DNA of 57,780 nt from Teredinibacter waterburyi (GTDB taxonomy: Bacteria > Pseudomonadota > Gammaproteobacteria > Pseudomonadales > Cellvibrionaceae). Under the pieces are notes generated by a model, which saw only the letters and a program-made list of their open reading frames with translations, made no database searches and was not told where the DNA came from. This document shows, in pieces, positions 34,705-43,474 of this stretch. Location of the stretch: NCBI RefSeq assembly GCF_001922985.1, contig NZ_MRUH01000085.1, positions 1 through 57,780 on the forward strand, given 5' to 3'. Both the position numbers and the translations under genes were made by a program. Numbering within the stretch: the first letter of the stretch is position 1; every line of letters begins with the position of its first letter.

Positions 34705-36231
34705 ATGAGCCTTATTATGCTGAAACGAATAGGAATACCGCTGTTTAAGCACCTTACCCTGCTGGGTAAGCGCTTAGCTATGATCGGCGTTATTGCCGCG
34801 GTTACCACGCCGCTCGTCAGCAGTCGCATCCCCACCACCCTAGAGTCGGTAAAAGCTTCTGGGCAGTTAGTTGTTATCTCCCGCAACGGGCCAACAACCT
34901 ATTATGAAGGGCCTAACGGTCATATGGGTTTTGAGTATCAACTGACGAAACGTTTTGCCAAATACCTAGGCGTAAGCTTAGAGGTAAAAGAGGTCGAAAA
35001 CCTAGGTGAAATCATCAACCTGGTCGGCACCCGCAACGGACAACTAGCCGCCGCTGGCTTAACCGTAACCGAGCGTCGCAAAGAACAGGTTCAGTTTAGC
35101 GAACCCTACCTGCAAATCACTCAACAGGTGATCTACCACCAAAGTGAACACAAGCCCACCAGTGTTGCCGATTTACTCAATAAACGCATTATGGTAATTG
35201 GCAATAGTTCCCATGCCGAACACTTGCGCCACTTAAAGCTAGAATACCCAGAACTGCGCTGGGAAGAACGCCATGATGTAGAAATGCTCGATCTGATCGA
35301 GATGGTCCACGCCGGCGAAATCGACTACACAATTGTAGATTCCAACGCTTACCGCATTAACAGCAACATTTTTCCAAATGCAAAAGTTGCTTTCGATATT
35401 ACCGAGCCGCAGGACCTCGCTTGGGCATTTCCAGCTCAGGCTGATGCCAGCCTATACATCGAAGCGCAGAAGTTCTTTGAGTCTATCAAGCAAAATGGCG
35501 TGCTGGAAAATATCATTGAAACCCACTACGGACATTTAGAAGAAGTCGAGTACAGCGGCGCGGTGCTATTTGCTAATCGCCTTGACGTGCGTCTTCCCAA
35601 ATGGGAGGCACTATTAAAAGAAGCAGCGGCTGAATACGACTTAGACTGGCAGCTGTTGGCCGCGCTTAGCTATCAAGAATCGCACTGGAATCCGAAGGCA
35701 AAATCGCCTACTGGCGTGCGTGGTTTTATGATGCTTACGCTAGACACCGCTAAATTTGTGGGTATTAAAAATCGCCTAGATGCACGTCAAAGTATTTTTG
35801 GTGGCGCTAAATATTTCCGCTCAGTTTACGATCGTATTCCCGAACGAATTGTCGACCCTGATCGACGTTGGTTAGCAATGGCTGCTTACAATGTTGGCCT
35901 AGGACACTTGGAAGATGCACGCATCTTAACTGCGCGCAACGGTGGCGACCCAGATAAATGGCGCGACGTTAGAGAAAACCTACCTCTGCTAGCCAAACGT
36001 AAATACTACAAACAATTGAAGCATGGGTACGCGCGCGGCTGGGAGCCGGTGCGATACGTTAAAAACATTCGCAACTACCAATCCGTTATCGCTTGGAATC
36101 AATTACAAAAAGAGCGGACGCAACAACAAATAGCGCTGAACGATGCAGCGACCGAATTCGAAGAGTTTAGCTCCGTTATGACTGAGGCTTTGCGCAGTAT
36201 CGCGGTCGACCCTGCAACCTCTGCGCTTTAA
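34705..36231 (+). CDS. mltF: Membrane-bound lytic murein transglycosylase F
   Basis: This 508-residue envelope enzyme cleaves peptidoglycan glycan strands to 1,6-anhydro ends. The N-terminus has a hydrophobic export/anchor segment (about 17-37). A solute-binding-protein-3-like regulatory domain follows (about 45-295, beginning LESVKASGQLVVISRNGPTT). Then a lytic transglycosylase SLT domain has LLAALSYQESHWNPKAKSPT (catalytic Glu) and MAAYNVGLGHLEDAR. The architecture matches E. coli MltF. The start could be ATG 34705 or ATG 34717. Confidence 0.93.
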   Translation: MSLIMLKRIGIPLFKHLTLLGKRLAMIGVIAAVTTPLVSSRIPTTLESVKASGQLVVISRNGPTTYYEGPNGHMGFEYQLTKRFAKYLGVSLEVKEVENLGEIINLVGTRNGQLAAAGLTVTERRKEQVQFSEPYLQITQQVIYHQSEHKPTSVADLLNKRIMVIGNSSHAEHLRHLKLEYPELRWEERHDVEMLDLIEMVHAGEIDYTIVDSNAYRINSNIFPNAKVAFDITEPQDLAWAFPAQADASLYIEAQKFFESIKQNGVLENIIETHYGHLEEVEYSGAVLFANRLDVRLPKWEALLKEAAAEYDLDWQLLAALSYQESHWNPKAKSPTGVRGFMMLTLDTAKFVGIKNRLDARQSIFGGAKYFRSVYDRIPERIVDPDRRWLAMAAYNVGLGHLEDARILTARNGGDPDKWRDVRENLPLLAKRKYYKQLKHGYARGWEPVRYVKNIRNYQSVIAWNQLQKERTQQQIALNDAATEFEEFSSVMTEALRSIAVDPATSAL

Positions 36232-36257
36232 CTACTAGAATTTGAATGACTAGAATT

Positions 36258-36773
36258 TTAATTACGAGAACTCGCATTTTGTTTTAAAGCTTTCTTTTTT
36301 TCCCTTCGCTCCGCAAAAAACTGCTGTATAAGAGCTGCGCTCTCACTCTCACAAACGCCTCCCGACCATTCAAAACAGTGATTAAAAATACCTGAATTTA
36401 AATGGCTGGGATTGCTCTGTAGCACTCCGGCTTTAGGTTCACTTGCGCCAAATACAACTCGCGCAATTCGCGCATGAACAATCGCGCCTAAGCACATAGT
36501 GCAGGGTTCGATAGTAACGTAAAGCGTTGCACCTGGTAGCCGGTAGTTACTAGATTTTTTTGCCGCCTCGCGCAACGCAATAATTTCGGCATGCGCCGTG
36601 GGGTCGCAACCGGAAATGGGGAGGTTAAAGCCTTCGCCTAATAGCGCATTATCACGCACGACCACAGCACCAACCGGCACTTCACCAGCCTTGGCGGCGA
36701 GCTGGGCTAGCGCCAAGGCTTTTGACATCCACTCGGCATCCATCGTCACTTTAGCTTCAGTCTCTATCGACAT
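36258..36773 (-). CDS. tadA: tRNA adenosine(34) deaminase
   Basis: This 171-residue zinc enzyme converts A34 of tRNA-Arg(ACG) to inosine. The CDA fold shows PTAHAEIIALREAA (His and proton-shuttling Glu) and TIEPCTMCLGAIVHARIARV (zinc Cys pair), followed by GVLQS and LNHCFEWSGGV-like sequence. The frame runs on upstream to 36869 inside the rlmA reading frame; ATG 36773 gives family length and overlaps the rlmA stop by 17 bp. The C-terminal tail is basic. It is last in a DUF1653-rlmA-tadA unit. Confidence 0.92.
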   Translation of the reverse strand: MSIETEAKVTMDAEWMSKALALAQLAAKAGEVPVGAVVVRDNALLGEGFNLPISGCDPTAHAEIIALREAAKKSSNYRLPGATLYVTIEPCTMCLGAIVHARIARVVFGASEPKAGVLQSNPSHLNSGIFNHCFEWSGGVCESESAALIQQFFAERREKKKALKQNASSRN

Positions 36774-38151
36774 TTTTTTTAACAGTTTTGTAAATATTAA
36801 ACTGTGCATTTTTATGCACGGGCGGCGCTGTAGCGTCGGTTGTAATATCCGTTTCAGGCTTAGCCTCACGCTTTACTTCAGGTGTTATTTCAGCCTTAGA
36901 CCACAAGTCGATATTTTCTCTGCTTGCCGGCGGTTCAATAGTTTCCTCGGCTAGGCCTGTGACTTTTTCTAGCGATGCTGCGGCTTGTTGCGGCTCGTTC
37001 GTTTCTAGTCGCGCATCCAGCTTTTGTGACTTACTCAGCGCGTGTATCTCGCTTTGTTTCGACAAGTCTTGCTCAGCGTGATCAACAATTGGTTCAGCCA
37101 GGGTCTGTTCGGCCACAATTTCGTGAAGTGCTAATTTTTGAATATAGAAATCGGCCTGCATAGTAAGCGGCAAATGTTCACTCAATTTACTTTTCGCTTC
37201 GCTGTTGCCATGCCAATTAAACGGCGTCATCGCGAGCAAATTATTCGCGGCTGCGGCGCTTGTCAGTTCGAACTCAAAACTCACTTGGTGCTCTTCAAGC
37301 AGCTCCACACCCGTTTCTATTTCCGGTGCTTGGTGAGTATTTACCGTATCGTAAATCATATTTTTCAACTGACGCAGATGGTCTGGCCCGGGTGAGACGC
37401 GCAACCATATACCACCAGGCTTTAATACCCGCTGCACTTCTTGGCTGTTCGCGGGTGAAAACACGCTAAAACAACAGTCCACGCTGTTATCTGCGACCGG
37501 TAAATTTACCGTGCTGGCAACTGCAAAATCGGCGCACACGGAACCAGCCGCGGACGATGCCGTAAGTTGTTTAAACCCTACCGCCGCTTTTTTAACGGCC
37601 GGTTTGGAAATATCGACACCATAAAAAGCATCGCCGCTACGCTGTCGCTCAGTTGTAGCTCGAAATAGCTGTTCTAAGTAATACCCTTCGCCGCAACCCA
37701 AATCGAGAAAGGTCGCTGAGCCATCAGACGGCTCTAGATGGTCGCAATGGTCGACCATTAAAGACGCTAAAAATTCGGCCATTGGCTGATAAAAGCCTTG
37801 GTGTAAAAAAGCATGGCGCGCTTGGATCATTGCGCTGTTATCGCCGGGTTCACGACTGTGTTTCTGGTTTGCTAAGAGCAAATGCACATACCCCTGACGC
37901 GCGCGGTCGTAGCTGTGTTTATTTGCGCATATCAAGCCGGACGTTGGTGCAGCGGGTTTAGTCGGCACAGCCGTTACTACCGTTTCGACAGGAATCGCTT
38001 CGACTGAAACCATTTCGAGGCCGTCTATGGGAGAAAGCTCGGTTGGAGACAAGCCGAGATCATCTGTCGCGACAGGGCTCGGCGCCGGCACGATAGCAAC
38101 AAACTCAGCTGAAACGAGTTCAGTGCGACATTTGGGACAGATCCAAATCAT
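36757..38151 (-). CDS. rlmA: 23S rRNA (guanine-N1)-methyltransferase RlmA-like, enlarged
   Basis: This SAM-dependent enzyme methylates G745 of 23S rRNA in relatives. The core is clear: YDRARQGYVHLLLANQKHSR, PGDNSAMIQARHAFLHQGFY, FLDLGCGEGYYLEQL (SAM) and VFSPANSQEVQRVLKPGG. The N-terminal zinc knuckle is split: CPKC (Cys5, Cys8) and CANKH (Cys75, His79) stand 67 residues apart instead of about 13, with a Pro/Val/Thr-rich insert between. About 100 charged residues extend the C-terminus, giving 464 residues against roughly 270 in E. coli. It overlaps both neighbours by a few bases. Confidence 0.87.
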   Translation of the reverse strand: MIWICPKCRTELVSAEFVAIVPAPSPVATDDLGLSPTELSPIDGLEMVSVEAIPVETVVTAVPTKPAAPTSGLICANKHSYDRARQGYVHLLLANQKHSREPGDNSAMIQARHAFLHQGFYQPMAEFLASLMVDHCDHLEPSDGSATFLDLGCGEGYYLEQLFRATTERQRSGDAFYGVDISKPAVKKAAVGFKQLTASSAAGSVCADFAVASTVNLPVADNSVDCCFSVFSPANSQEVQRVLKPGGIWLRVSPGPDHLRQLKNMIYDTVNTHQAPEIETGVELLEEHQVSFEFELTSAAAANNLLAMTPFNWHGNSEAKSKLSEHLPLTMQADFYIQKLALHEIVAEQTLAEPIVDHAEQDLSKQSEIHALSKSQKLDARLETNEPQQAAASLEKVTGLAEETIEPPASRENIDLWSKAEITPEVKREAKPETDITTDATAPPVHKNAQFNIYKTVKKNVDRD

Positions 38152-38408
38152 ATCGACGACCTCGCCTGATCAAACTCTTCATCGCTCATCGGCCCGATAT
38201 AATCGAATCTTGGTACCTCTTCGCCAACAGCGGTATCCACAGACTCTAAAAACATTGCGGCAGGACGCACCCACATACTGAAATCACCGTATAAGCAGAA
38301 GTAAACTACCATGCTTTCGCCGGTTTCGGAGTGTTTGGCAAGCCCCACGACTCGGTAGTCATTGCCTTTGTAATGTCGATATCGACCGGTTCGAACCTGA
38401 GTTGTCAT
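38148..38408 (-). CDS. DUF1653 domain protein
   Basis: This 86-residue protein is a DUF1653 family member: GRYRHYKGNDYRVVGLAKHSETGE is the family signature, followed by VVYFCLYGDFSMWVRP and RFDYIG near the end. The fold is a small beta domain of unknown function. A strong ribosome site (GGAGG, on the minus strand about 8 bp before 38408) selects this ATG over an upstream one at 38435. The stop overlaps the rlmA start by ATGA, so translation is coupled. Confidence 0.88.
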   Translation of the reverse strand: MTTQVRTGRYRHYKGNDYRVVGLAKHSETGESMVVYFCLYGDFSMWVRPAAMFLESVDTAVGEEVPRFDYIGPMSDEEFDQARSSI

Positions 38409-38678
38409 AGGGTCTGCCTCCAAAGATGAAATCATGATGCTAAAGCACTACCATAGCGCCCCAAGTAAAAGCGCCGAAAAAGAATCTAGCGGTTAAACAA
38501 TGTCCAAATAGCGCCTAAAACGCGCCGCTGAAGTATAGCGCTGAGTACAGCTGAAGCGGCAAAAGCAGGCACTATACATGAGGCTACAGCAAAGGCCACT
38601 GCCTTGCTGCCCGGCGAGAATTTGGCACAACCAAAATTTCTAATCGAAAACAACAAACCGAGGCTTACTATACGCGTT

Positions 38679-39149
38679 ATGGCAACTATTCATATTATCG
38701 TCGGGTCCGTGATGGGTACTGCCGAAGCATTGGCAAACTGGATTGCAAATGAATTGCAAAGTAGCCCCCTTAACGTTCGCGTGAATCGCGAATTTAAAGC
38801 TGGCGAGCTTTTTAATAGCGCGGACGAGGTGGTATTGGTCTGTACGTCTAACACTGGCATGGGCGACTTACCGCAAAATATTCAGCCATTACTTACACAT
38901 ATTGGCAACGACTACCCCGCCATTGCCGGTCGCGGTTACGGCATCATAAACTTGGGCGACAGTTCATACCCTAACTTTGCTCAAGCTGGGCAAACGCTAA
39001 ATGAAGCTTTTGCGGATATCGGTGCAACGCTTATCGGTGAACCGCTAGTGATTGATGCACTCGACGACCAGTCTCCCGAACAACTCTGCAGTGCTTGGCT
39101 AAGCAGCTGGGTTGATCAGGTGAACGGTTTTCTGGAGGTGTCTCGATGA
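38679..39149 (+). CDS. MioC-like flavodoxin
   Basis: The 156-residue protein is an FMN-binding flavodoxin of the short MioC type: VGSVMGTAEALANWI is the phosphate loop, VCTSNTGMGDLPQNIQP the second FMN loop and INLGDSSYPNFAQAGQ the third. It would carry single electrons to a biosynthetic enzyme. ATG 38679 fits the fold; the longer frame from 38604 adds an unrelated leader. It overlaps the second flavodoxin by 4 bp (ATGA). Confidence 0.9.
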   Translation: MATIHIIVGSVMGTAEALANWIANELQSSPLNVRVNREFKAGELFNSADEVVLVCTSNTGMGDLPQNIQPLLTHIGNDYPAIAGRGYGIINLGDSSYPNFAQAGQTLNEAFADIGATLIGEPLVIDALDDQSPEQLCSAWLSSWVDQVNGFLEVSR

Positions 39150-39709
39150 ACACAACCGCCCCAATCGCGCTTTTTTATGGCAGTTCTACCTGCTACACCG
39201 AAATGGCCGGAGAAAAAATTCGCGAACAATTGCAAAGCCACCTCAAGGCTTTAGGCAAACTATCAGCGGATCAGAGTAATGCCGTGGACGTGTTCAATAT
39301 TACCGACGAGCCACTAGCTACCGGTCTACTTTACGATTATTTGATTTTCGGAATTCCAACTTGGGACTACGGCGAACTGCAAGAAGACTGGGAAGAAATT
39401 TGGGACGATATCGACGAGCTAGATTTTTCGGGTAAAACCATCGCCCTTTATGGGCTCGGCGATCAGATTGGTTACCCCGAATGGTTTTTGGATGCGCTCG
39501 GTTTTTTGTATCACAAACTTAAAAAACAAGGCGCTTCGTTAGTGGGGTTTTGGCCGATCGCAGGCTACAGTTTTGAAGCCAGTAAAGCCTTGAGCGACGA
39601 CGGCGAGCACTTTGTCGGCTTGGCTTTAGATGATGAAAATGAATTTGAAAAAAGTCCCGCTCGAATACAGAGCTGGTGTGAACAAATCGTGCAGGAATTT
39701 GGTTTGTGA
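39146..39709 (+). CDS. fldB: Long-chain flavodoxin (FldA/FldB type)
   Basis: The 187-residue protein is a classical long-chain flavodoxin: FYGSSTCYTEMAGEKI (phosphate loop, with a Cys variation), IFGIPTWDYGELQEDWEE (Trp-containing 50s loop) and YGLGDQIGYPEWFLDALG (90s loop). It is likely an electron donor for reductive enzymes under iron limitation. It follows the MioC-like gene with an ATGA overlap and is itself followed by mnmC through a GTGA overlap. The fldB label rather than fldA is tentative. Confidence 0.9.
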   Translation: MNTTAPIALFYGSSTCYTEMAGEKIREQLQSHLKALGKLSADQSNAVDVFNITDEPLATGLLYDYLIFGIPTWDYGELQEDWEEIWDDIDELDFSGKTIALYGLGDQIGYPEWFLDALGFLYHKLKKQGASLVGFWPIAGYSFEASKALSDDGEHFVGLALDDENEFEKSPARIQSWCEQIVQEFGL

Positions 39710-41925
39710 GCACAGTGCAAGATCTCAATTTTGGCTTCGCCGAACTGGCATGGAATGACGATAACCAGCCTATCGCCAGTCGCTTCAACGATGTGTATTT
39801 CTCTACGACAGACGGTATCGCCGAAAAGCGTTACACTTTTTTAGAAAACAACAACCTTAGCCAGCGCTGGCAACAACAAAGTGCATCCCACAGCTCTTTT
39901 ACCATTGCCGAAACGGGGTTTGGCACTGGGTTAAACTTTTTATTGACCTGGCAGCTATGGCTTGAGGCTCGCCGCCTCTTCCCAGACTGCGCGCCCTCTC
40001 AGTTGCATTATATTTCATTGGAAAAACACCCCATAAGTTGGCGAGACTTAAAACGTATATGGCAATTATGGCCGCAGCTGCAGCCGCTTAGCGACGAATT
40101 ACTCGATGCCTATCCGCCACTGCCAACCGCTGGATGTGTGCGCTTGATACTCAATCGGGGCTTGGTTCATTTGACTCTTTATATTGGTGATGCTGCGACT
40201 GGTTTGCGGCAGTTTTCACCCTGCTCCGATCGCAATAATGCCGCCCCAAAAAATATGAGCTTTAATGGCATGCAGACGAGTGTCGACGCTTGGTATCTGG
40301 ACGGATTTTCACCGGCGCGCAATCCCGACATCTGGTCGCACACATTATTCGCCGCGATGGCAAGGTTGTCTCATGCCGACACGACTTTTGCCACTTTCAC
40401 TTCGGCGAGACTAGTAAAAAAGGGTTTAGTGGAGGCGGGCTTTCAATTAATCAAAAAGCCCGGCTTTGGATTAAAACGCGAAGTAATCTGCGGTAATTTT
40501 CAAGGCACTCGAAACTGCGCGGCTCATGAACAAGGCAACAGAAAAACACCCCCAAGAAAAATCAAGCGCGGAGATACCAGCGACCACTATTGGCATTTAC
40601 AGGAACTTCGCACACGAACAGAACAAACATCAACAGAAAGAGAGGCTAATCAGCGACCGATAAAATCGGCTTTGGTTATTGGTGGCGGAATAGCCGGCTG
40701 TAACACCGCCTTCGCACTTTCGCAACGAGGCATTCAGGTCACACTGTTAGAGCAATCTGCTGGGCTCGCCGACGGCGCTTCGGGTAATCGCCAGGGGGTT
40801 GTCTACACCAAACTGTCGCCCCACCCAAGTCAGCTCAATCAATTTAATCTCTGTGCGCAAATATTTGCCAACCAGTACTACGCCCAAAAACTGAACGGAA
40901 CCTCGTTATTTGACCGTTGTGGCGGCGCAACTGGGGTACTGCACTTGGCGGTAACGACAAACCAAGTCGAGCACTATCGCAAACTTGCTCAGCACTATGA
41001 TGACTGCCCACAATTTTTGCAGTGGCTAAGCCCAGAGCAGGCCAGTGAAAAAGCTGGGGTTGAGCTCAATCATCCAGCACTTTGGCTGCCCAACAGCGGC
41101 TGGCTAGCGCCTCACAGCCTGTGTGAACAACTCACCAGCCCAGCCAATATCGACCTGCGATTAAATTGTAAGGTGGCGAAACTAGAGCGGTGGAAAAACG
41201 CTGAGAACGGCGACCAAGAAACCGAGCAATGGCATGCCTATTCTGACAGCGGCGATATCATCGCCAGCGCAGATACCTGTGTAATCGCCAACGCCGGGGC
41301 TTCACAACAGTTCTCACAAACCGCAGGGCTGCCGTTAAAGCCGATTCGCGGGCAAGTAACCCATCTAAGTGAGTCAGCGCCTCTGGCGGCCGACTGGCAG
41401 CTACACAAGCTATCTACCACTCTGTGCGGGCGCGGCTATATCACCCCCGTCTACGATGGCTATTTCAGCTTTGGTGCCAGCTTCAATTTGAATGAGAGCG
41501 CAACCGAACTCAATCCTGATGACCATCAGGTCAACCTCGATAATCTAGCGTCGATGCTCACCCATGTGCAAAGTAGCCAGCAGGAATCACTCAGCGATAC
41601 CTTGGAGGGCCGCGTCGGCTTTCGCAGCACCACACCTGACTACTTCCCAATCGTCGGGCCAGTGCCAAACCAGCCACACATGCTCGAACAATTTGCTCCC
41701 CTGCGTCACAAGGCCAATGCGATTATCGACGCGTCTGGCAGCTACTACCCACAGCTCTACACCTTGCTAGGTTTGGGCTCCCGCGGTCTCGCCTACAGCC
41801 CCTTGGCTGCCGAGCTGATTGCCAGTTTAATCTGCAACCAACCGCTTCCCGTCGATCAGCAACTATACCGCTACCTGCACCCTGCACGATTTTTGATCCG
41901 AAATTTGATCCGCAGCGAGCGCTAA
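39706..41925 (+). CDS. mnmC: Bifunctional tRNA 5-methylaminomethyl-2-thiouridine synthase
   Basis: The 739-residue enzyme completes the mnm5s2U34 wobble modification in tRNA Lys, Glu and Gln. The N-terminal methyltransferase half (MnmC2; FTIAETGFGTGLNFLLTWQ and DAWYLDGFSPARNPDIW) methylates nm5U. The C-terminal FAD oxidase (MnmC1; ALVIGGGIAGCNTAFALSQ, GASGNRQGVVYTKLSPHPSQ) removes the carboxymethyl group. The start is GTG 39706, overlapping the flavodoxin stop. Length is slightly over the E. coli form (about 670), due to a polar linker near residues 265-320. Confidence 0.95.
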   Translation: MSTVQDLNFGFAELAWNDDNQPIASRFNDVYFSTTDGIAEKRYTFLENNNLSQRWQQQSASHSSFTIAETGFGTGLNFLLTWQLWLEARRLFPDCAPSQLHYISLEKHPISWRDLKRIWQLWPQLQPLSDELLDAYPPLPTAGCVRLILNRGLVHLTLYIGDAATGLRQFSPCSDRNNAAPKNMSFNGMQTSVDAWYLDGFSPARNPDIWSHTLFAAMARLSHADTTFATFTSARLVKKGLVEAGFQLIKKPGFGLKREVICGNFQGTRNCAAHEQGNRKTPPRKIKRGDTSDHYWHLQELRTRTEQTSTEREANQRPIKSALVIGGGIAGCNTAFALSQRGIQVTLLEQSAGLADGASGNRQGVVYTKLSPHPSQLNQFNLCAQIFANQYYAQKLNGTSLFDRCGGATGVLHLAVTTNQVEHYRKLAQHYDDCPQFLQWLSPEQASEKAGVELNHPALWLPNSGWLAPHSLCEQLTSPANIDLRLNCKVAKLERWKNAENGDQETEQWHAYSDSGDIIASADTCVIANAGASQQFSQTAGLPLKPIRGQVTHLSESAPLAADWQLHKLSTTLCGRGYITPVYDGYFSFGASFNLNESATELNPDDHQVNLDNLASMLTHVQSSQQESLSDTLEGRVGFRSTTPDYFPIVGPVPNQPHMLEQFAPLRHKANAIIDASGSYYPQLYTLLGLGSRGLAYSPLAAELIASLICNQPLPVDQQLYRYLHPARFLIRNLIRSER

Positions 41926-41969
41926 TCGGGTCTAGACTTAGAGCGACATTAATATTAGAGGACTTCGCT

Positions 41970-42293
41970 ATGCTGCTCGGTGCCGGTAGACACAAATTTC
42001 AAGACCTTCCCGCGCGCGACTCGGTGCACAACTATTACGAGCATATAGTGACCGAGCAGTTACTGCGCGCCAACGACCGCGTGCATTCAGACCCAGACTT
42101 TATGGCCGATGTGCTCTGCGTAGCGCTGAATCGCCTACCACCGCGCTATGTGCGCCACGATGTGGATATGACCTTTTTTCTATCGCCAACCGAAATGGAA
42201 GAGATGACCAACAAGGTGGTTAAGGCGGTAAACGACGCAGTCACCTATGTTGAAAGTCGCGGTGAACGCAGCGAGGAAGATCCGAGCGAATAG
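41970..42293 (+). CDS. ComFB-domain (late competence development) protein
   Basis: The 107-residue protein matches the ComFB family: VHNYYEHIVTEQLL, DPDFMADVLCVALNRLPPRYVRHDVDM and LSPTEMEEM. It is helical and cytoplasmic. Cyanobacterial ComFB proteins bind cyclic dinucleotides and affect motility and natural competence, but that role is not established for this short gammaproteobacterial form. It stands alone after mnmC. Confidence 0.85.
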   Translation: MLLGAGRHKFQDLPARDSVHNYYEHIVTEQLLRANDRVHSDPDFMADVLCVALNRLPPRYVRHDVDMTFFLSPTEMEEMTNKVVKAVNDAVTYVESRGERSEEDPSE

Positions 42294-42347
42294 AAAATAG
42301 GCTAGAATGGCGGCTTTCAAATTATCGTAAAAGCTTGAAACACCGCC

Positions 42348-43334
42348 ATGCTTAACTACACCCCATTCTGCCAACCCGTCGCCCGAACTAAGATTAGTGC
42401 GTCAGGTAAGGCGAACAAAAACAACCAAAGCCTCGCCCTATACGCCATTTTACTCACGCTGTTTGTTCTTCTTAGCCCCTCAGCAAAAGCTGCTCGCAGC
42501 CTTCCTCAGGACGGCCTAGCCCTTAGCTACGAGGTGATTAAAACACTCCCTCACGATTCAGACCTTTTTACCCAAGGATTAATCGTCGCCGATGGCAAAT
42601 TAATTGAGTCTAGCGGCTTATATCGCAAATCCATGGTGCGCAGCTACGATATCGAAACCGGCGAAACCGAACAGCAAACCGCCCTACCTCAACAAATTTT
42701 CGCCGAAGGGATAACCCTGTTTAACAACCGCCTCTATTTATTAACCTGGCGAGCCGGACTGGTTTATACCTTAAACCCGAAAACACTGAAGGTTAATGGC
42801 AGCAAATCCTACCAAGGCCAAGGCTGGGGTATCACCCACGATGGCACTCAATTGATTACCAGCGATGGCAGCCACTTACTTTCGTTTCGAGATGCCAAGA
42901 GTTTCAAGGTTGGAGCCCAACTTGCCGTCTTTGACCCCTACCTAGAAACACCACTCAGAAACCTAAATGAACTGGAATATGTACAGGGGCAGATTTGGGC
43001 GAATCGCTGGCAAACCCCCTATATCTATCGCATAGACGCCGAAACAGGTAAGGTTACTGGTGTACTAGATCTAACCGCATTGATCCCCGCAGACAAACGC
43101 AGTTCCAACCAAGACGTGTTGAACGGCATCGCGTGGGATGAACAACAGCAAGGCTTTTGGGTAACCGGGAAATACTGGAACCTACGCTACCTTATTCGTG
43201 TTACGCAAGCCGATCTGCTCACGCCCCCCTCCGCGCCGTCAAAGCCAGCCATCTCCAGCGTATTCATCGACCCTGAAAACAACAAAACTAACGACGTGGT
43301 TCCCGACCAAACTCACAACAACCGGGACAAATAA
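42348..43334 (+). CDS. Glutaminyl-peptide cyclotransferase
   Basis: This 328-residue exported beta-propeller enzyme forms N-terminal pyroglutamate from glutamine. It is of the plant/bacterial (non-mammalian) QC type: LPHDSDLFTQGLIVADGKLIESSG, FAEGITLFNNRLYLLTW, YQGQGWGITHDGTQLI and LNELEYVQGQIWANRW, ending GIAWDEQQQGFWVTGKYW. A hydrophobic stretch at about residues 30-48 ending SAKAA serves as a late signal peptide, so an internal start may be used. It may protect exported proteins from N-terminal degradation. Confidence 0.9.
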   Translation: MLNYTPFCQPVARTKISASGKANKNNQSLALYAILLTLFVLLSPSAKAARSLPQDGLALSYEVIKTLPHDSDLFTQGLIVADGKLIESSGLYRKSMVRSYDIETGETEQQTALPQQIFAEGITLFNNRLYLLTWRAGLVYTLNPKTLKVNGSKSYQGQGWGITHDGTQLITSDGSHLLSFRDAKSFKVGAQLAVFDPYLETPLRNLNELEYVQGQIWANRWQTPYIYRIDAETGKVTGVLDLTALIPADKRSSNQDVLNGIAWDEQQQGFWVTGKYWNLRYLIRVTQADLLTPPSAPSKPAISSVFIDPENNKTNDVVPDQTHNNRDK

Positions 43335-43474
43335 CCTGCAGCAACTAGCTTAGTAACACTAGGCAATACTTCGCGCTAACAGGCAGCAACTTGTAGTGAT
43401 CGGTGCATATCGCTTGTAATAGCCACAGCATTGCTTAAAATGCGCGCAATTTCGCCACAACCGCGGTACCCCGA

